This document shows, in pieces, positions 53,401 to 64,000 of a stretch of 64,000 bases of DNA. The translations under genes and the position numbers were made by a program. Source of the stretch: Artemia franciscana (lineage: Eukaryota; Arthropoda; Branchiopoda; Anostraca; Artemiidae); assembly GCF_032884065.1 (NCBI RefSeq), contig NC_088880.1, positions 34,598,008 to 34,662,007 of the forward strand, read 5' to 3'. The notes below the pieces were generated by a model. The model searched no databases. It worked only from the letters and a program-made list of their open reading frames with translations, and was not told where the DNA came from. How positions within the stretch are numbered: the stretch's first letter is position 1; each line of letters opens with the position of its first letter.

Positions 53401-56400
53401 CAACTCAACTTAAATTAAACACAACCCATGTTTAACTGAGAGAATTAACTGAACCCCATTCAACTCAACCTCCGTACAAATCAACACTCTTTTGCAATTT
53501 ACCACGTGACACTCAACCGTTATGCAACTCGATCCCATTCAAATCTACCCTCGTTTAACTCAACCTCATTGGACTGGATTCCATTAAACTTAACTCCCAT
53601 GCAAATCAACTTCCATGCAACTCAACCCCCGTCCCTTCAAGCCAAAACAACTGAAACAATGTTTAAACTCAACCCCCCATTCAATTCGACCCCATACAAC
53701 TAAACCCTTATTTATGTGTGTAAGTGGTTACACGTTAGGTTTGATCGAATTGAATCCGGTTGAGTCGAATGGGGGTCAAACTGAATAAGGGCTGAGTTTT
53801 AGAAGACCCAATTAAATGATGGTTGAATTGCATAAGGCTGAGGGGAATGCAGTTTGAGATGAACACAGTTGAGTAGCATGAGGGGTTAAGCGACAAAAGG
53901 GTTGACTACGCCTTACACATCAGTTTTACGACTTTTCAGCCAGTGGCCATGATGAATGTTAAAGTCTCCTTGGATTACTGTACCTGATTTAGGAAACTTT
54001 TGCTTCACAAATTCCAAGAAATCTTCCAGATGTTCGGTGATTTCCATCTTTGGTGGGTTATAGACTATAGCAATAGCAAACGATTTGTTTAGTAGGTTTA
54101 TTGTCACCCAAAAGACCTTCCTACAGCTAGGAATCCAAAGTAACGAAAATTGGATGTTATTTTTAAGGTACATATCAACATCACCTCCACCCAAAGTCGA
54201 TCTTCGCTGGTTATTGGGATCTAGTCTTAGCAGAATGTAACCAGGACAGTTGACCGCGCTATCAATGATGCCAGTATTCAGGTTGGTCTCACACACATGA
54301 CAGATGGGGAGACCTAATTCACCGTATACTGAAGTTGATCCAGATTGGATCGGAAAATCAGGTACATTGCAGTGGGGAACAGTAAATGTATCCGTAAGAA
54401 TTATCTTGGGGCATGTATTTGGTCGTCTACTGGAAGAGAGTCCGATCCGAGGCTGATTTTTCGGTTTGAACACTAGGTACAAAACCTGCTGAATGGGTAG
54501 TTGGCCCAAACAGCGGACAAAAGAATTCCTAAGACAGACTTTTACTCATCAGATAAGGAGTAGTTATAAGACTCCATACTTAACATCAGCAAGGGTGGTA
54601 GTGATCCCGATAGGGGCGGAAGTCGGCACCCTGCGGTACCTACCACTCTCAAGCTCTGCGGGCAGGGACACCAACCCCTGAGTGGTTTGCCAGAGCATGC
54701 CACCGCATATCCATATATATTTTTATAACCAACTATTTTGTACAAAATGGTAGAGGAGAAAAAAATAAGTATAAACATTGAAGACGCATGGCTCTTTACT
54801 TGGACAACACTCTAGCGTTTCAGATTTCTAGTAACACCACACATTTTACCCTAAACAAAACACAACAGCACATCACTATAAAATATGCTATACAGGCCAT
54901 GGATTTTTGACCATAGTCACTCCAATGGCGCACTTTCCACCTCAATATACGGTCAAATGAGTCTTAAATAGCTAATTATGATGTTCCACAACCACCAGAA
55001 CCAGGGGGAAAATTACTTATAGTGATTCGCAAGCTTAGATATGATTCTATCAGGTTTTCAAATGGCATGATAAGGATGAAAACCTACGGTTTTAAGTTCT
55101 TGGACATGAAAACCTTAACGGTGTACTCTTCATTTCGATCCATCTCCGTTTTGGATCATCCTCAGACTGTTTTTCAAAATCCAATGGATCTGTTTTCGTC
55201 ATTACTTTTTACTGTTATTTTTAAGATGGATAACAGTTACCATTCCTGAATCGGTATCCAACATTAATTATTTTACATTTAAAAATTAATTTAAACACCC
55301 TTTTTTTTTAGCTATGAGCTGTTATTTGGTCTTTACTATGTTAAAGCTATCGCTGCAGTCACATTTTGAATAAATTTTGTTTGTCTTACATTTGAGTATA
55401 TGTTTTTTAATTTCCATCCCTATTTGCTTTTCTTTTAAACATTTTTTGTTAAACCAGTGGTAACTTGTTGACCATATTTGGATTCAAATGTGGTAAACAA
55501 AAACCATACATCCAATCATTTCTCACTCATTAGTGATATGCTTGCCTGCAAAGCCTCTGCCTCACAGCTTGATCGGTCATGAGGTGGAACCTTGTTATCA
55601 AGACTAGTTATTAAGCACTAAATTTGTCATTTCCAATGTAAAACAAAAATACGAAAACTGATAAAATATGAAAATCTTGGCAAAGTCTCCTTTGTAGAAG
55701 TCGATACCTAAAGGGTTATACAGACAGTTGAGATTTTAGGAAATTGAATCGTAATCAGTTGATTGTTGGAAACTCGGAGATAAAATGATAAGCTTATGAC
55801 AAGCATCATAAACATTGTTTATGATGTTTTTGATTTGATGGCTGATCTGAGGGTTTTCTGAGTTTATTACGAGTTTTTCCAATCCTTTGTTAGTTTTTTT
55901 TTAAAACTCTAAACCTGCTTTGGTATAATTCTCCCCTTCTTCTGCGAGGAAACCTCCCTTAAATATATGGACTGTGATAGTCATAAAGCACATTCGAAGA
56001 AAACAAAATTCATTAGAAGGTATCCAGTGTTAAGAGGGCTGCTAAAGTGTTTGGCAATGTGCAAGTTTCGCAACACAATCAATCTTTTCTTCCGAAGTAG
56101 AGCTTAAATACGTTCTTCTGATTGCAATTTTTGTTGGTAAAATAGTACATTTAAGTCAACTAATTCAAAAGAGTTGTTTATACATTTCTTGGAATTCAAT
56201 TCTGGAATTTTGGAATTCAATTTCTTGAATTCTTGGAATTCAACATTCCTTTGGTCGAAAAAAAAAAAAAAATACAATCCATGAAAAAATTAGCTTTCTT
56301 TAGTACCTATCACACATTTTTGCGGTAGGAGTTCTAAGGGAAGAGGGAAGGGGTGAGCTTCTTGGGTAAGCTCATTCTTAAATAAATTTCAGATCTCAAA

Positions 56401-59400
56401 GATCACCAAATGCCGAATATATCCTTGTCTAAATCATGTTTTTCGTAGAGGAAAAGTGCATAATCTTACTTAAGGACAACCTATAGATCATAGCCTTTTA
56501 GCTTCCTTGAGACAGCTTTTATGGGTTTACAACAACTAGACATATTCCAAAATCAAGAGAAGTAATTAGTTTTAGGCGAATCAGCATTTTCGTTGGTTAT
56601 GCTAAATGTTTCTTGTGCGATAAAAGGAGTACAAAGCCAAAAGTTTAAGAGAGAGAAAAGAGAGAGGGAGAGAGACAGAGAAGGAAAGAGATACAGAGAA
56701 GGAGGGATGGAAGTCAGATAACTCAGAAGAGGACTAAGAAACTATGTCTTGAATATCGGCTTCACTAGTCGAAGCGCGAAAACTGTAGTCCATTCATAAT
56801 CATGGTTGCAGCGAAAGTTGCAACTTAGTTAAAAAAAAAACACGGCCCGCAGTGACCAAAAAGTTAAAACGTACTAAAAAAAACTGTATATTCAGAAAGA
56901 TTGCCATTTGTAACTGATTAAAAATGGTAATTATTATATCGATTTTACTTACTAGTAAAAGTTTGTTCTAAAAATAATTTTATTGGAATTTCGAAAAGCA
57001 GCCTGAAACCCCTCGAAAACAGCGCCAGATCAAAACAGAAATACACTATTTGTTTGAACTATCAGTACCGAAGGCAACTTACACCTTCCCAACTTGAGCA
57101 ACAAGGAAAATCACTGTTTTACATGGGTGGCAATAGTGTCTCCGTTTTTTTTTTTTTTTTTTTTTCTTATTCACCACTAGTGGGGACTTCGAACATCATA
57201 GAGAGCTGATAAAAATACTAGAATAGAGACAGTTCACTAAAGCTTAGGAACCAATGCACTAACCTCTTTCAAGAACTCGCTTCAAATGCCCGTCAAGAAC
57301 TTTTAAAGCTTCAGCCACATGAAGGAAGTGAAGATCCACCGTATAGCTGGAGCTGTCTTCTTTCTTTGAATTCTCAGACAAAAGTTCCATTGCTACTTCA
57401 TTATAGTCTTTCGAAGCATCACCATGATATAGAGCCTAGCAAAAGAAAGATTCAATGTCACTTTGTATACGAAGGTTGTCAGATCCTACCTGTATCACGG
57501 GATGTTTGGTGCTACAATCAACAAAGTCTGAAGAGCCAACAGCTTAAAAATAAGTAACTAAAATTGAATTGCACTTGACCTGAAACATCAACGAAAATGA
57601 AAATTCAAAAAAGAATTAAATGTTTTTATGTTTGGTTATGTGCTTAAGATAGAAAAACGTTTTAAAATTCATTTCAGCATATTTTTTTTTATACATTTTA
57701 TTGGAGTTCAACATTCGTTTGGTTGAAAATCAAAACAGACTGTAAGATTCGGTGAGAAAATGTCATGAATGTGTTGACGTTTTCTTATGCGCTTAAGTAA
57801 TGACGACGCTCTTGAGTGCATTATAGAATACACAAACTCAATTTGTCTATCATAGGCAGTGCAATAGCGCTGCGTAAGTAAAGAGCGAAGTAGGCATAAT
57901 ATAATATTTTTTTTTCACCAAGGGACTTTGCATAGAAGTTGTCGTAGGAACTTCGGAAAAGAATCAATCGATTAAGAATTGTAAGTTCTAGTACCCTTTT
58001 TAAGAGTCAAAAGTGATTGCAGGGTAACTAGTCCCCTCTCATGCACATTTTCCCCCAAAGACCAATGATCAAAATTAAGAGAAAGCCATATTATTCAGCA
58101 TAGTTGAAAGGTCCAATAACTATGTCTTTGGGTAGGACAAATCCCTAGAGCCCTTGGAGCAAGGGCTATTATTAATAAAATTTGTCCTTCTTTTGAGCTT
58201 ATGAAGTCTTGAGTTTTCTGACACATTTTTTTCGTTACTTTCAGGGAATGCCATCAAGACAATAGGAAATTAAGGGTTAAAAAAGTATTTTGAAGCTAAA
58301 ATCTAAAAAGTGGACTTGGTCAGATTGTTCGCTGAAAGGCTATGTTTCTAGCTATTGCCATATTCAAGAAAAAAATTTAATAAGGGTCTCTGCAGGTAGA
58401 AAATTACTTAGTAATATGATACTTTTTAGACTGAGGGATGCTGTTGTCGAAGTTTTAAGGGAAGAGCAGTGCGACTGCAGAGAAAGTAGAAGATGTATTG
58501 ACCAAATTTTCACTCTTAGATTAATAATTAAGAAGTGCTTAAGCTGTCAAAGACCTTTGGTCCTCAGTTTTATAGATTATGAGTAAGCGCAATTCTGTTG
58601 ATAGAAGAGCAATAGCAAAAGACGGAGGGAGCGGTGAAGATATTAAAAGTAGAATAGCCAAGGCTCAGGGCGCTTCTTTCACAGTAAAGAAAAAGTTCGG
58701 AAGAATGAGAAGATAAGCTTACAAACCAAGATTAGAATATTGGAAGCTATAGTGATGACAGTGGTCAAATATGGCTGTGAGGCATGAGCGCTCCGAAAAG
58801 CGAATGAAGATTTGCTAGGTATTTTCCAGAGAAATTACCTACGGATTGTTCTGGGTACCCGGCTGACTGACCGTATTTCAAACAGTAGGCTGTACGAAAA
58901 ATGCGGTTTAATGTCGCTTTCTCGGGCTATAATGAAAGAAAGGTTGAAATGGCTAGGGCACGTTCTGCGGATGAAGGATGACAGATTGCCGAAGATTGGT
59001 CCTTTTCGGCCTAAGATCTTGGGTTGAACGGAAACCAAGTCGTCCTCGTTGGGGGTGGGAGGATGTCATAAAGAAAAATTTAAAGGAAATGGGAACTTCT
59101 TAGGAGGGTGTAATGAGTGAGGCTTTCAATAGTTTGGGGTGGAGGAAGAGCTTGCGTAGCTGTGTTGGTCTCAGGCGGCTTGGTGCTGCGGTGAGTTGTT
59201 AGTAGAAGTAGTACTTAACTTGCTCGATGCAGTAGCTATTTTTCTGAAATTATATCGCAGAATAAATTCAGTTCCTCTGTAACGAGCAACAAACCGCTTT
59301 ACTTCAATATTGAACCATCTTTAAATTAATGCCGCCAATTAAGATCTTTCTTCTAATCATGGTTAACTGTCCTTGTATTGGGTCTACCTCTGGATTCTCA

Positions 59401-61537
59401 CACTTAGATTCTTTACTGCTAGTATTTATAAAAAACAATTTAGTAAATATCTGGGTGTTTATGATTTGAGCATTGATAAATAACATGATTTTACCTTTGC
59501 TTGGCATGCTTAGATTCTTTTGAATAGTTTATGCATATTGCCGTACTAAATCGTGGCGAATTATAGGCATTGTTGTGTTTGAGGAAAACCAGCAAAGGGT
59601 ATAATAATATGAAATGAGTTCTCAATGCACATTATGCGAGCAGAACTTATTAATAGGGGGATGAACTCAGAAAATCATTGATGGTAGTTAATGGTAATTA
59701 AAGAGCGACCAAACTGAAGACATGTGACTAAAGTAATTCAAAATAATTAAAGCATTTAAATAATTAATTAAAGAATTAAAATTAGGAATTTATTTGAAAT
59801 ATTTCAAAAATTAAAGTTGAGTTCTTTTTTCAATATTTTTTTAAGTAATTAGAATTTAAAGAATTAAGGTAATTAAAGAGAGGGTAATTAGCAATCGGAA
59901 GAGTCAATAGCAGAAACGACAGTTTTAGAACTGTATAAGCATCAGGAGAACTTAATTTTTGTAAAAGTCCAAGTATATAAAATCAATCAAGTTAAAAGCT
60001 ACCTTTTAGAAGTTAGTAGACTAAAAACATTTAAATAATTTTAGAAAAAAGGAAAAATACCCCAAAAACTAGGCTTGTATTGATGAACCTCGTACCCTGA
60101 AATTTGAAAGAACACAGCATATGTTTCAGTCTATTATCTACGAAATTATTTTTTTAAGAATAAAAAGACAAAAGGGTTCAAATAAATGACAGGCTATGGA
60201 GGAATCCCTGAGACCTACTGGCAGTCTCGAGGAGGAAATGTTTTATTTAAATATGGAGAAAACACCAAAAAAAAAGTAGATTTCATTGAAAATACCAAGA
60301 AACCGAAAATCTAGGGGGAAAGTCCCCCTTGATTGGCGCTTCTGCTAACAAGTAGTGTCCAACAATGAGTAAAATACCCTCTACCTCTCTCTCCCAGAAC
60401 GAATTCATAATGTGACCCCACTGGAAATATGTAGTAATATGGAAAGTGAGTTTTTTTTTTTATTTCGGCAGCGGTTTTCTCACGAGAGTATTGATTTTCT
60501 GTTATTCATTTCCTAATTGTTTCGTCTCCGCAAGCGATATAGTTTAGAAGAATTCAATTTTATCGAAGAACTATGAGATTCTTTTTGAGAAGAGAAACCC
60601 AACTATAAATGAAAGAATAAAAAGACAAAATGGTTGTCAGGCTATTGAGAATTTCCTGTGACCTAATGGCAGTCTCAAAGGACTTCGACGCTATTAAGAC
60701 ATTGCATCACAACCATGCACAAAAGGATGGAAAACAGAAAAAGAAGAAAAAACCAAGGATATTCTTTTATTTATCTAAAGTAACACCATCATAAATTTCA
60801 TGATCGTACAAAAAGATTACAGAAAAAGTGCAACATCCCATAGAAGAGATATTGTATCAATAGAAAACATAAATCGACTATATAGAAAGTATATAAAAAT
60901 ATGAAAATGTAGGAAATAAGTAAAAATATAAGCAGAATATCCTACAGAATTGTAAATATAACTAGACAATAAATAAAAGAAGAGAGCATAAAAAGAAATT
61001 GTTCCAATTTACTTTATTTCTGAGATTAGATTCTAAATAACAAGGGTGGTGTTTTAGCTTATTTTTAGCCAATATCGTTTTCCTGGTATCCGTGGTGTTA
61101 TATACTCTGCGGAAATTTTCTATGGGAGTATTTTTTTATACTCCCATAAAAAAAAAATGAAAATTCTATGGGAGTATTTTTATGGGCTATGGCATGCATT
61201 TGTACGGCCTTGAACATAAGCTACCGGCGGAGAACATGATTTCAAACGATCATTCAAATATACTTTACCTTTTGGACAAATATGGTACATTTTCAGTGGA
61301 ACTTTTATCCCGAAACTACAGCGGAATCAAAACCTGAATAAATGGGTAGTTCTGATTTTGAGAGTACAAGATAAGAAGAAAACATACCTGTTGTGCGTAG
61401 TATGAGGCAACAGCGGGCATGCCTTTACGGAAGGCTTCGTTAGCTTTCGACAAATAGTGCTTCCTTTGGTTATTATATTCTTGTGCACAAGCTCTTGCAG
61501 TTTTCCAGTCAGTAATTGGCACGGCCACATCTTCTGT
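50385..61537 (-). CDS. DUF1771 + Smr domain protein, N4BP2-like, 3' four exons
   Basis: Exons on the minus strand: 61537-61388, 57435-57264, 52763-52643, 50430-50385; all GT-AG and in phase (0, 1, 2), giving the last 162 residues or so. The first exon shown carries the DUF1771 helices ([20 protein letters not shown], then [12 protein letters not shown]). The next starts the Smr domain ([20 protein letters not shown]), followed by [20 protein letters not shown] and KPAVEAYL, and the tail [14 protein letters not shown]. Smr domains of this class are nucleic-acid binding and often endonucleolytic. The D-x-H and TGRG motifs are kept, but the usual Gly after the His is Phe here. In N4BP2 proteins this pair of domains is C-terminal, as here. 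The 5' exons lie beyond the (TA)n/Helitron region or off the window. Confidence 0.88.
50470..51010 (-). mobile_element. Two Penelope-like terminal remnants
   Basis: Read on the minus strand, CGAAATATTC preceded by GGAGT or GGAAT lies at about 50551-50590 and 50972-51005. Each is followed by a GTAAATG-AAAAGCAG phrase like the tail of the elements at 35 kb (TATGGAAAGGCAG). The two copies are direct repeats about 420 bp apart. No coding part. Old fossil pieces, low certainty. Confidence 0.4.
51015..51225. repeat. Direct duplication, unit about 110 bp
   Basis: AATAATTGAAGGAAAAGAAG through TCTAAAGAAAACGACAAC-AAACAC at 51018-51095 recurs at 51128-51205. Confidence 0.85.
51190..51390. repeat. AACAAAGAACAACAAC minisatellite
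   Basis: Repeats of AAACAAAGAACAACAACA and AAACAAATAAA, about 20-30 bp per unit. The V/C/F/L-rich open frames on the minus strand are a by-product. Confidence 0.9.
51709..52255 (+). repeat. Duplicated 170-bp sequence, second copy split by LINE DNA
   Basis: GTTTAAGGTGTTACGTCGAA (51717-) and the following GTAAATTATTAGTTTATCAA through GTGTTTGTGTTCATGAATG (to 51878) recur at about 51937-51960 and 52108-52255, about 95% alike. In the second copy the two parts are separated by about 147 bp that carry a LINE fragment. Confidence 0.8.
51877..52559. mobile_element. Candidate element with 57-bp inverted termini
   Basis: The left end, TGCCCTATAAGAAAACGG through GATACAGAACAG (51877-51934), is repeated in reverse complement at 52503-52559, ending CCGTTTTCTTGCAGGGCA. 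Identity is about 85-90%. No clear target duplication beyond AA. No transposase; the interior holds a LINE scrap and the duplicated sequence. It lies in a Smr gene intron. Confidence 0.55.
51955..52105 (+). mobile_element. LINE RT C-terminal scrap
   Basis: Reads [10 protein letters not shown], stop, [20 protein letters not shown], the pattern K--IY-A-V-S-LLYG-ETW common near the end of RTE/jockey-type reverse transcriptases. Only about 45 codons remain, with one stop. Confidence 0.55.
52643..52763 (-). CDS. Smr gene exon with TGRG motif
   Basis: [20 protein letters not shown] through YLKQKKI plus two bases, then donor GTAAGT. Reading on without splicing would give one Arg and a stop, so splicing decides the C-terminus. 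Confidence 0.9.
53365..53905. repeat. Degenerate CAACTCAACCC minisatellite that switches strand
   Basis: From about 53365 to 53705 the plus strand carries many copies of TTCAACTCAACCC-like units about 19-20 bp apart. From about 53740 to 53905 the complementary motif GGTTGAGTCGAATGGGG is on the plus strand instead. The join is near 53710-53735. Individual units are diverged. Confidence 0.7.
53913..54509 (-). mobile_element. LINE fragment, AP-type endonuclease domain
   Basis: An open frame of about 198 codons on the minus strand. It has the endonuclease-exonuclease-phosphatase pattern of non-LTR retrotransposons: CHVCETNLN with the metal-binding Glu, [29 protein letters not shown] and [10 protein letters not shown]. 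The later His/Asp motifs and the reverse transcriptase are missing, so the copy is cut off at its 3' side. DNA between 54510 and about 54720 may be its 5' region. Resembles the jockey/CR1 type; exact clade not determined. In a Smr gene intron, same strand as the gene. Confidence 0.75.
54720..56640. other. Smr gene intron, no features
   Basis: No coding signal, terminal repeat or array recognised; a short tandem of TTCTTGGAATTCAA-type words at about 56188-56235. Confidence 0.4.
56648..56712. repeat. GA-rich low-complexity tract
   Basis: About 65 bp of GAGAGA-type purine DNA with occasional C and T. Confidence 0.9.
57264..57435 (-). CDS. Smr gene exon, start of Smr domain
   Basis: [20 protein letters not shown], a Ser/Lys-rich linker and [20 protein letters not shown]. 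Ends with one base of a Gly codon; donor GTTAGT. Confidence 0.9.
57890..58200 (+). repeat. Single diverged copy of the 440-bp family
   Basis: AAGTTCTAGTACCCTTTTTA, AGAGTCAAAAGTGATTGCAG, AACTATGTCTTTGG and GAGCAAGGGCTATTA follow the order seen in the array at 45490-46640. Confidence 0.65.
58260..59215 (+). mobile_element. RTE-like LINE, internally deleted, with 3' tail
   Basis: The first part encodes RT residues ([42 protein letters not shown]) up to motif A, where a TAA follows at once. After a frame change [10 protein letters not shown] is joined directly to [20 protein letters not shown], so most of the RT palm is deleted. The 3' part encodes the conserved C-terminus ([46 protein letters not shown]). 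It ends with GTGAGTTGTTAGTAGAAGTA, matching the tail at 10672. Probably an RTE-type element; not functional. Confidence 0.82.
59216..61300. other. Smr gene intron, no features
   Basis: AT-rich; a short inverted pair of CTATGGGAGTATTTTTTTAT and ACTCCCATAAAAAAAAAATG at about 61118-61156. Nothing else recognised. Confidence 0.4.
61388..61537 (-). CDS. Smr gene exon with DUF1771
   Basis: Fifty codons, phase 0 at both ends, [20 protein letters not shown] through YYAQQ. Its acceptor (TTTACAG) lies only about 20 bp from the start of a (TA)n-rich tract. Confidence 0.88.
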
Positions 61538-61554
61538 CTGTAAATATAAATGAG

Positions 61555-61676
<122 letters not shown>

Positions 61677-61766
61677 GAAAAGAGAAATTACCAATGCAAC
61701 AGCACAATCACATAAAGAAAAAAAAGAAAAAAAAAAGAGACAGAAGGAGAAAAGGAAGACTGTTTT

Positions 61767-62209
<443 letters not shown>

Positions 62210-62214
62210 TAGCT

Positions 62215-62243
62215 GTTGGGGTGGCGCTTCGCGCCACCCCAAC
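62215..62243 (-). repeat. Helitron 3' terminal hairpin
   Basis: A 13-bp perfect stem, GTTGGGGTGGCGC on the plus strand with its complement, two or three bases before the CTAG end. Confidence 0.85.
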
Positions 62244-62603
62244 ACCTAGTTGGCGGGGCGCTTCGCGCCCCCCCCAAGCCCCCCCGCGCGCGTAAGTCGT
62301 TATGCGCCATATTAGTTATGCACCATTGTAGTTGTGTCCCTGTGTCCCACCTGTGAATATAGATAGATTTATATATGTGTTTCAAACTACGTAAAAATTG
62401 CGAATAAACAACATTCTTAGCTTTCCCATTGTCTGTGCATATACAAAGCCGTATGTACTAATAATGACGTCATATGCAAACGCTCTTTTTACAAACAAAC
62501 AAACATGCATCCACACAACTCGTTTTTATATAGATAGATAGATAGATAGATACAATACAAATTAACTGCGTAAAACTTGCGAATATACAACATTCTTCGC
62601 TGT

Positions 62604-63402
62604 TTAATTGTCGCTGCATATAAATACATTGTCAGGTTTACCGACCCTCGAACATGCAACGTACAATTGTCCATGGGAAAAACAATCAGTATTAAGATCT
62701 ATACCACATTTTTCTAATGATTGACCTTGAGCTTTGTTAATGGTGATTGCAAATACTAATCGAATTGGGAATTGCAATCTTTTAAATTGAAAAAGCAGAT
62801 CCGTTGGAATCATGGGAATGCGAGGAATAAGAACAGCCTCACCCTCATAAGGCCCTGTCAAGATTGTGGCCTTTATTAGGTTTTCCATTGTTTGTTTTAC
62901 GGCAAGTCGCGTGCCATTGCAAAGCTTTGGTGGGTTGATATTTCTTAAAAGTATTATTGGTACGCCTATTTTTAGTTGTAGCACGTGTGGTGGAAACCCT
63001 GAAGGATCTATGGAATTTAAAAATTCAGATGGATAATTAACCGCTTCATTTGGTTCCAAAACTGTGTCGACTGACTTGTAAAGGACTGCCTGGTCTCGAA
63101 TCTTGGTCAAAACAATATTGTTGATTTCGTAGACGTCTATATTTTTGGGTGCGAGAATCGCTCTTTCACTTAGCCATTTATTATTTTTATAATTTTTTTA
63201 GAATATTCGGAAATACTTTTTCAATCAATTCATTTTTGGACGTCACTAAATTACAGAAATCAGCAGGTAGTTGTATACGTCCTGAAATTGAGTCTACTGT
63301 TTGACCAGAGTCATCGTTTTGCAATCGGACACGCATATTTGTAGTTAATTTTAATATTTTTACGTGTGCCCATAAATTAGAATTTTTTAGGCAAGCATTC
63401 AT
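62604..63402 (-). pseudogene. Helitron helicase C-terminus, copy 1
   Basis: Two adjoining frames on the minus strand. 63402-63187 encodes the segment with LTTNMRVRLQN (the Helitron L-xxNMRV motif) and LPADFCNLV. 63170-62604 encodes LSERAILAPKNIDVYEINN, the VGVP-type IILLRNINPPKLCNGTRL segment, FAITINKAQGQSLEKCGIDL and LYVACSRVG, the last two being Pif1/RecD-type helicase motifs V and VI. The frame changes in the A/T-rich run near 63180-63195, so the gene is interrupted. At the C-terminus a TAA follows SDN where copy 2 has Trp. Confidence 0.85.
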
Positions 63403-63594
63403 TTCGTCTGCAGGAGTTAAACTACGTAAAAATTGCGAATATACAACATTCTTGGCTTTCCCATTGTCTCTGCATATACAAAGCCGTATGTACTAATAAT
63501 GACATCATATGCAAACGCTCTTTTTACAAACAAACAAACATGCATACACAACTCGTTTTTATATAGATAGATAGATAGATAGATACAATACAAA

Positions 63595-64000
63595 TTAACT
63601 GCGTAAAACTTGCGAATACACAACATTCTTCGCTGTCCAATTGTCGCTGCATATAAATAGATTGTCAGATTTACCGACCCTCGAACATGCAACGTACAAT
63701 TGTCCATGGGAAAAACAATCAGTATTAAGATCTATACCACATTTTTCTAATGATTGACCTTGAGCTTTGTTAATGGTGATTGCAAATGCTAATCGAATTG
63801 GGAATTGCAATCTTTTAAATTGAAAAGGCAGATCCGTTGGAATCATGGGAATGCGAGGAATAAGAACAGCCTCACCCTCAAAAGGCCCTGTCAAGATTGT
63901 GGCCTCTATTAGGTTTTCCATTGTTTTTTTTACGGCAAGTCGAGTGCCATTGCAAAGCTTTGGTGGGTTTATATTTCTTAAAAGTATTATTGGTACGCCT
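63595..64000 (-). CDS. Helitron helicase C-terminus, copy 2, partial
   Basis: Open from the window edge to the stop at 63595. It covers LLRNINPPKLCNGTRLAVKK, EGEAVLIPRIPMIPTD, FAITINKAQGQSLEKCGIDL and LYVACSRVG, and ends NVVYSQVLRS, 12 or so residues longer than copy 1. In intact Helitrons this is the 5'-3' helicase part of the Rep/Hel protein that drives rolling-circle transposition. Upstream parts are not in the window, so whether this copy is whole is unknown. Confidence 0.82.
   Translation of the reverse strand, partial: GVPIILLRNINPPKLCNGTRLAVKKTMENLIEATILTGPFEGEAVLIPRIPMIPTDLPFQFKRLQFPIRLAFAITINKAQGQSLEKCGIDLNTDCFSHGQLYVACSRVGKSDNLFICSDNWTAKNVVYSQVLRS

Noticed and set aside
53506-53703. 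65-codon frame rich in N, S, T and P
   Set aside because: Lies within the CAACTCAACCC minisatellite; composition is explained by the repeat.

Overview
This 64 kb window looks like nuclear DNA of an invertebrate animal, probably an arthropod and possibly a branchiopod crustacean; the species guess rests on general character only. Evidence for a eukaryote: short coding blocks bounded by GT/AG splice sites, large introns, AT-rich non-coding DNA, long (TA)n tracts and a heavy load of transposons (Helitrons, pogo and hAT DNA elements, LINEs, Penelope-like elements, foldbacks and tandem repeats). Most apparent open frames in the window are low-complexity or transposon-derived.

Three host genes can be assembled from exons whose splice phases agree. 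(1) A cyclophilin with an N-terminal, probably mitochondrial extension lies on the minus strand in five exons, 33817 down to 15492, encoding 195 aa. (2) A PhzF-fold protein of the PBLD family lies on the plus strand in five exons, 33946 to 44935, encoding 282 aa. These two genes are head to head with only 128 bp between their start codons, so they very probably share a bidirectional promoter. (3) The 3' part of a DUF1771 + Smr domain gene (N4BP2-like) lies on the minus strand in four exons between 61537 and 50385; its 5' exons are not visible.

Layout: 1-640 Helitron remnant with a GGGACAC minisatellite; 1.2-1.8 kb tandem array; 2.4-2.9 kb hAT-type MITE; 4.0-9.6 kb composite high-copy repeat made of body units and serial hairpins; 9.7-10.7 kb foldback, tandem duplication and LINE 3' end; 12.8-15.2 kb older repeats; 15.3-33.8 kb cyclophilin gene, whose introns hold a pogo transposon, a (TA)n tract, a complete non-autonomous Helitron containing a tRNA-like sequence, a 290-bp tandem array and two foldbacks; 33.9-44.9 kb PBLD gene, with two Penelope-like insertions in intron 1 and a hAT MITE in intron 4; 45-50 kb tandem repeats and more copies of the composite repeat; 50.4-61.5 kb Smr gene with LINE fragments in its introns; 61.5-62.2 kb two long (TA)n tracts, the second 440 bp; 62.2-64.0 kb a Helitron on the minus strand with an internal 1.03 kb tandem duplication of its helicase end.

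The three host genes show no shared pathway. The most unusual content is in the repeats: two Penelope-like insertions with the same architecture, each with an exact 13-bp target duplication and hammerhead-like motifs; a foldback family with a shared core beside a G run; a composite repeat carrying many hairpins and a palindromic terminus; a tRNA-like sequence inside a Helitron; and a minisatellite that switches strand at its centre. All family calls were made by eye without database comparison.
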